Part shown: piece by piece, positions 52,146 to 54,587 of the stretch
How positions within the stretch are numbered: the first letter of the stretch is position 1
Layout: each line of letters starts with the position of its first letter
Position numbers and translations under genes: made by a program
Notes under the pieces: model-generated
What the model was told of the DNA's origin: nothing
The model's database searches: none
The model's input: the letters and a program-made list of their open reading frames with translations, nothing else
Assembly: GCF_900114235.1 (NCBI RefSeq)
Contig: NZ_FOSJ01000015.1
Span: forward strand, 1-54,587
Length of the DNA stretch: 54,587 bases
Source of the DNA: Marinilactibacillus piezotolerans
GTDB lineage: Bacteria > Bacillota > Bacilli > Lactobacillales > Carnobacteriaceae_A
Direction: 5' to 3'

Positions 52146-52814
52146 TTGAATAAAGTTGTTGGGGTATTAGGTCTTGGAGTATTCGGATCAACCATTGCAA
52201 AAGAATTAGGTGAACATTATTTTGATGTCATCGCCATAGATAAAGACTTAGTTGATGTAAATCGTGTGGAAGAATATGTAGTACAAGGTGTCCAAGGGGA
52301 CATTACAGATCTAGATTTATTGAAAAGTATCGGTTTTGAAAAATGTGATACCGTCGTAGTTGGTACAGGTTCAAACCTGGAATCTAGTGTTTTAGCTGTC
52401 TTAAATTGCAAAAAGCTAGGCATTAAACATATTATTGCTAAAGCAAAAAACAAAGTTCATAAAGAAATTCTATTAGAAGTTGGCGCGCACGAAATCATTC
52501 GCCCAGAAAAAGAAATGGGTGACCGAGTCGCTCGTAACATCATGAGAAATAAGATCTTAGATGTTATTGAACTTGATGAAGATAATGCGATTATCGAGTT
52601 TCTCACACCTAAAGAATGGGTCGGAAAATCTTTAGTTCAATTAGATCTTCGAAATAAATATAAAATTAATGTTATTGGTATGAAAAATTCTGAAGGAGAA
52701 AAACTGCAAGTAAATCTTTCTCCAGATGAAAAAATTTCTCCTAAAAGTATGTTGGTGGCAATAGGCGAACCCCATACTTTTGAGCATTTAGACTATACAA
52801 ATCAATTGAAATAG
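52146..52814 (+). CDS. ktrA: KtrA cytosolic regulatory subunit of potassium uptake (RCK domains)
   Basis: 222 residues. The RCK_N domain begins VVGVLGLGVFGSTIAKELG (the GxGxxG nucleotide site) and the C-terminal half (about 135-222) is RCK_C. It gates KtrB on binding ATP/ADP and, in Firmicutes, c-di-AMP at the RCK_C domain. TTG start at 52146 with AGGAGAG six bases upstream. It forms an operon with ktrB, closed by the terminator at 52933-52973. Confidence 0.93.
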   Translation: MNKVVGVLGLGVFGSTIAKELGEHYFDVIAIDKDLVDVNRVEEYVVQGVQGDITDLDLLKSIGFEKCDTVVVGTGSNLESSVLAVLNCKKLGIKHIIAKAKNKVHKEILLEVGAHEIIRPEKEMGDRVARNIMRNKILDVIELDEDNAIIEFLTPKEWVGKSLVQLDLRNKYKINVIGMKNSEGEKLQVNLSPDEKISPKSMLVAIGEPHTFEHLDYTNQLK

Positions 52815-52932
52815 TCGTCACGAAAATTGGTTATTATGTAACTCCTTTTTCTAAAAAGTAGTTTTCTGAAAAATTAGTATTTCTTGAACAGATACTGTCT
52901 ATCCATATATTCAAAGTAAATAAACAAATTTT

Positions 52933-52973
52933 AAAGTAGGCTATGGTGAATTTCAGCATAGCCTGCTTTTTTA
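52933..52973 (+). terminator. Intrinsic terminator of ktrBA
   Basis: AAAGTAGGCTATG (52933-52945) pairs with CATAGCCTGCTTT (52957-52969) with one G-T pair, then TTT. Confidence 0.85.
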
Positions 52974-53136
52974 TTATAAAAAATTAAATTACTAATTTTA
53001 AGAATATTCTTAAAAAATAATGAGTGAATATATAATAAACAAATCAAATAATAGCTATTTATGAATTATTAACCTACAAGCCTTTTGGATTTTTTTATTC
53101 TTGGATAGTGTTATCTCTTTAAGTATTTAATGATAG

Positions 53137-53313
53137 TTGAAAAAATTTAAGAACATTATTGGAGGAGCAAGATCCGAAGGCCCATATCCAGTTATAAGCG
53201 ATCCTCAAGTTGTAGAGGTTTACACCAATGTTATACTAATAGTAAAGATGTTAAGATCGAATTCTCTTTGGAAAGTTATTATAAGATTACAAGAATCTAT
53301 CAGGGAGGAATAA
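53137..53313 (+). other. 58-codon open frame, probable gene remnant before the Nif3-like gene
   Basis: A frame from TTG 53137 reads through IIGGARSEGPYPVISDPQVV and EVYTNV to a TAA at 53311-53313, which sits in the ribosome-binding region of the next gene. It has no ribosome binding site of its own and starts right after a stop. The composition looks protein-like, so it may be a fragment of a lost gene. I do not recognise it. The remaining part of 52815-53136 has only the ktr terminator and AT-rich DNA. Confidence 0.3.
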
Positions 53314-53316
53314 CTT

Positions 53317-54165
53317 TTGAAAATAAGTGATGCTATTTCAAATATAAAAAATTATCATCATGGTTATGATTCGACAGGTAAAAAAATCAATGATGAACAA
53401 GCTCGTGATCAAATCTTGTATGGAAATGCTGAGCAGAAATGTACTGGTATCATTACGACGATATTTGCCAGTATAGATGTTATAAGACAAGCACATGAAC
53501 TTGGAGCCAATTTAATTATTGTGCATGAAGCCTTATTTTGGAACCATGGAGATCATCAAGGGTGGCTGGAAGAAACAAAAAATCATACTTATAGGATGAA
53601 AAAAAATCTCCTAAATGATTATGGAATCGTCGTATGGAGAAACCATGATTATGTTCATTCTGGAATACCCTTAGAGGATGGATCATATACAGATGGTATT
53701 TTTTACGGGTTTGCCAAAGAAATGGGTTGGGAAAATTATGCTTCTAAAAAAGCAAATGCACTTACAAAATTTGAAATCCCTGAAATAAGAGCAAAAAATC
53801 TTGTTAAAAAGATGATTCAATGTCTCAACCTCAAAGGTGGTCGTATTATTGGAAACCCAGAAGCAAAAATTCGAAGAATTGAGATTCCATTTCATATTTT
53901 CGGTAACGCCAATGATGAGATTATTAAAATGGACACAGATAAAGTTGATGCTTTGCTAGCTATGGAACTAGTTGACTTTTCCATTAATGAGTACGTAAGA
54001 GATAGCAGTATGCTAGGAAAAAATAAAGTCATTATTACATTAGGACATTTCAATATGGAAGAACCGGGAATGAAATATATGGCAACCTATATCCCTACTG
54101 CATTAAATGAAGATATCCCTTGTTACTTTGTACAATCAGGTGATACTTTTCATTATGTTTATTAA
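53317..54165 (+). CDS. Nif3-like dinuclear metal-centre protein
   Basis: 282 residues of the NIF3/YqfO fold, a toroid-forming family with a two-metal site. Visible ligand regions are IIVHEALFWNHGD (His and Asp) and, near the end, ITLGHFNMEEPGMKY (His, Glu). A related function in GTP-cyclohydrolase-like chemistry has been proposed for the family but not settled. The start is TTG 53317 after GGGAGG. Monocistronic. It is not the usual partner of trmK or rpoD, so it is likely a divergent paralogue. Confidence 0.82.
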   Translation: MKISDAISNIKNYHHGYDSTGKKINDEQARDQILYGNAEQKCTGIITTIFASIDVIRQAHELGANLIIVHEALFWNHGDHQGWLEETKNHTYRMKKNLLNDYGIVVWRNHDYVHSGIPLEDGSYTDGIFYGFAKEMGWENYASKKANALTKFEIPEIRAKNLVKKMIQCLNLKGGRIIGNPEAKIRRIEIPFHIFGNANDEIIKMDTDKVDALLAMELVDFSINEYVRDSSMLGKNKVIITLGHFNMEEPGMKYMATYIPTALNEDIPCYFVQSGDTFHYVY

Positions 54166-54252
54166 CTTTTCACTATATACAGATACAGAATAGAACTGAA
54201 CTTTATTCATTAAGTAAACAAAGAAAAATAAACAGCAGACCTGAAAAATGAT

Positions 54253-54297
54253 CCGACCCCCATATATTAGACCAAAAATCTAATGTATAGGGGTCGG
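54253..54297. repeat. Hairpin in the IS end directly before the orfA start
   Basis: CCGACCCCCATATATTAGA (54253-54271) pairs with TCTAATGTATAGGGGTCGG (54279-54297) with two mismatched or wobble positions. A T6 run and the ATG (54304) follow at once. It has all parts of an intrinsic terminator and would block read-through from the Nif3-like gene into the transposase. Confidence 0.75.
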
Positions 54298-54303
54298 TTT
54301 TTT

Positions 54304-54587
54304 ATGACTAAATATAATCTAAAGTTCAAGTCGATGGTCGTCACTGAATATCTAAAAGGATTTGGTGGTTACAGTTACCTTGCAAATAAATATGACATCA
54401 AGAGTGCAACTCAAGTTAAAGATTGGATAAATACTTATCAGAATTCTGGATGGGAAGGATTAGAGCGTAAGAGAAACCATAAGATTTACTCTGTTCAATT
54501 TAAAGTCAATGCGGTAGAGTTATACTTAAGAACAGAGTTGTCCTACCGCGAAGTTGCCAATCAATTAGGCATCAATCGACAAAGTAT
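54304..54587 (+). CDS. IS3-family OrfA (HTH), cut by window edge
   Basis: At least 94 residues. MTKYNLKFKSMVVTEYLKGFGG, then YLANKYDIKSATQVKDWINTY, a helix-turn-helix of IS150-type OrfA. A second HTH-like unit (LSYREVANQLGINRQS) begins at the edge. No frameshift signal is visible in the part present. Confidence 0.85.
   Translation, partial: MTKYNLKFKSMVVTEYLKGFGGYSYLANKYDIKSATQVKDWINTYQNSGWEGLERKRNHKIYSVQFKVNAVELYLRTELSYREVANQLGINRQS

Larger units (their letters stand above)
54249..54587 (+). mobile_element. Left end of a second IS3-family element (continues past the window)
   Basis: The end probably begins with TG at 54249, followed by the repeat-like block ATCCGACCCCCATATATTAG, then a start codon at 54304 for an orfA-type protein. 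The right end is outside the window. The layout differs from the complete element at 12.2-14.0 kb, so it is a different IS. Confidence 0.7.

Noticed and set aside
1-54587. tRNA, rRNA or CRISPR loci
   Set aside because: None seen on either strand by eye; a dedicated scan could not be run.

Overview
The window is AT-rich Gram-positive DNA with strong AGGAGG-type ribosome binding sites, lipoprotein signals and a WalR-WalK-YycH-YycI-WalJ cell-wall regulon. Those genes, KtrAB, HtrA, RlmH, Ohr/OhrR and a FabV-type enoyl reductase point to a low-GC Firmicute of the order Lactobacillales. A marine or alkaliphilic Carnobacteriaceae member is my best guess, by inference only; there is no rRNA or other strict marker here.

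Layout. 1-6.2 kb: the tail of an IS1380-type transposase, an orphan glycine-betaine-binding lipoprotein, a quinone-oxidoreductase-like enzyme, a GNAT, an NmrA-like SDR, a LysR regulator and a frameshifted aspartate racemase. 6.4-12.1 kb: a P-loop kinase, then a three-gene operon (HSL-type esterase, HxxxDG acyltransferase, zinc-ribbon membrane protein), a phosphoglycerate-dehydrogenase-like enzyme and a hexapeptide acetyltransferase. 12.2-14.0 kb: a complete IS3-family element with an A8 frameshift site. It carries an unexplained extra segment and sits in the loop of a terminator hairpin. 14.0-21.8 kb: a TetR-led operon (hydrolase, methyltransferase, GIY-YIG remnant, DUF998) divergent from an MMPL exporter and its heptad-repeat partner. 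21.9-25.2 kb: an ABC importer split over two divergent operons, with a NodB-type deacetylase. 25.3-34.5 kb: metallo-beta-lactamase-fold proteins, a membrane protein, fabV, an MGMT-type protein, a disulfide oxidoreductase, two lipoproteins (one with a stop codon in its signal peptide) and a TPR-Arr rifamycin ADP-ribosyltransferase fusion. 34.7-38.4 kb: a DbpA-type helicase, rlmH, ohrR and ohr, then a 446-bp gap holding at least seven DnaA-box-like 9-mers. 38.4-47.1 kb: htrA (with a lipobox), gdhA, walJ, yycI, yycH, walK, walR. 47.2-54.6 kb: an EIIA, a DUF948/YtxH pair behind a 20-bp perfect palindrome, an intracellular alpha-amylase, ktrB-ktrA, a Nif3-like protein and the start of a second IS3-family element.

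How it fits together. The walRKHI-walJ-htrA-rlmH block is the conserved envelope-stress and ribosome-methylation neighbourhood that in many Firmicutes lies near the replication origin. The DnaA-box cluster beside it is the observation I rate highest. ohrR and ohr form a divergent peroxide-sensing pair with a visible operator. Much of the rest is accessory: independent small operons separated by intrinsic terminators, several decayed genes and three IS traces.

Five starts differ from the longest open frame because the Shine-Dalgarno lies inside it and an obvious alternative follows (opuAC, gloB, yycI, the deacetylase and the 39-residue membrane peptide). Several other genes were trimmed to the codon best placed after a ribosome binding site. 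All functions are read from motifs by eye; no database search was run.
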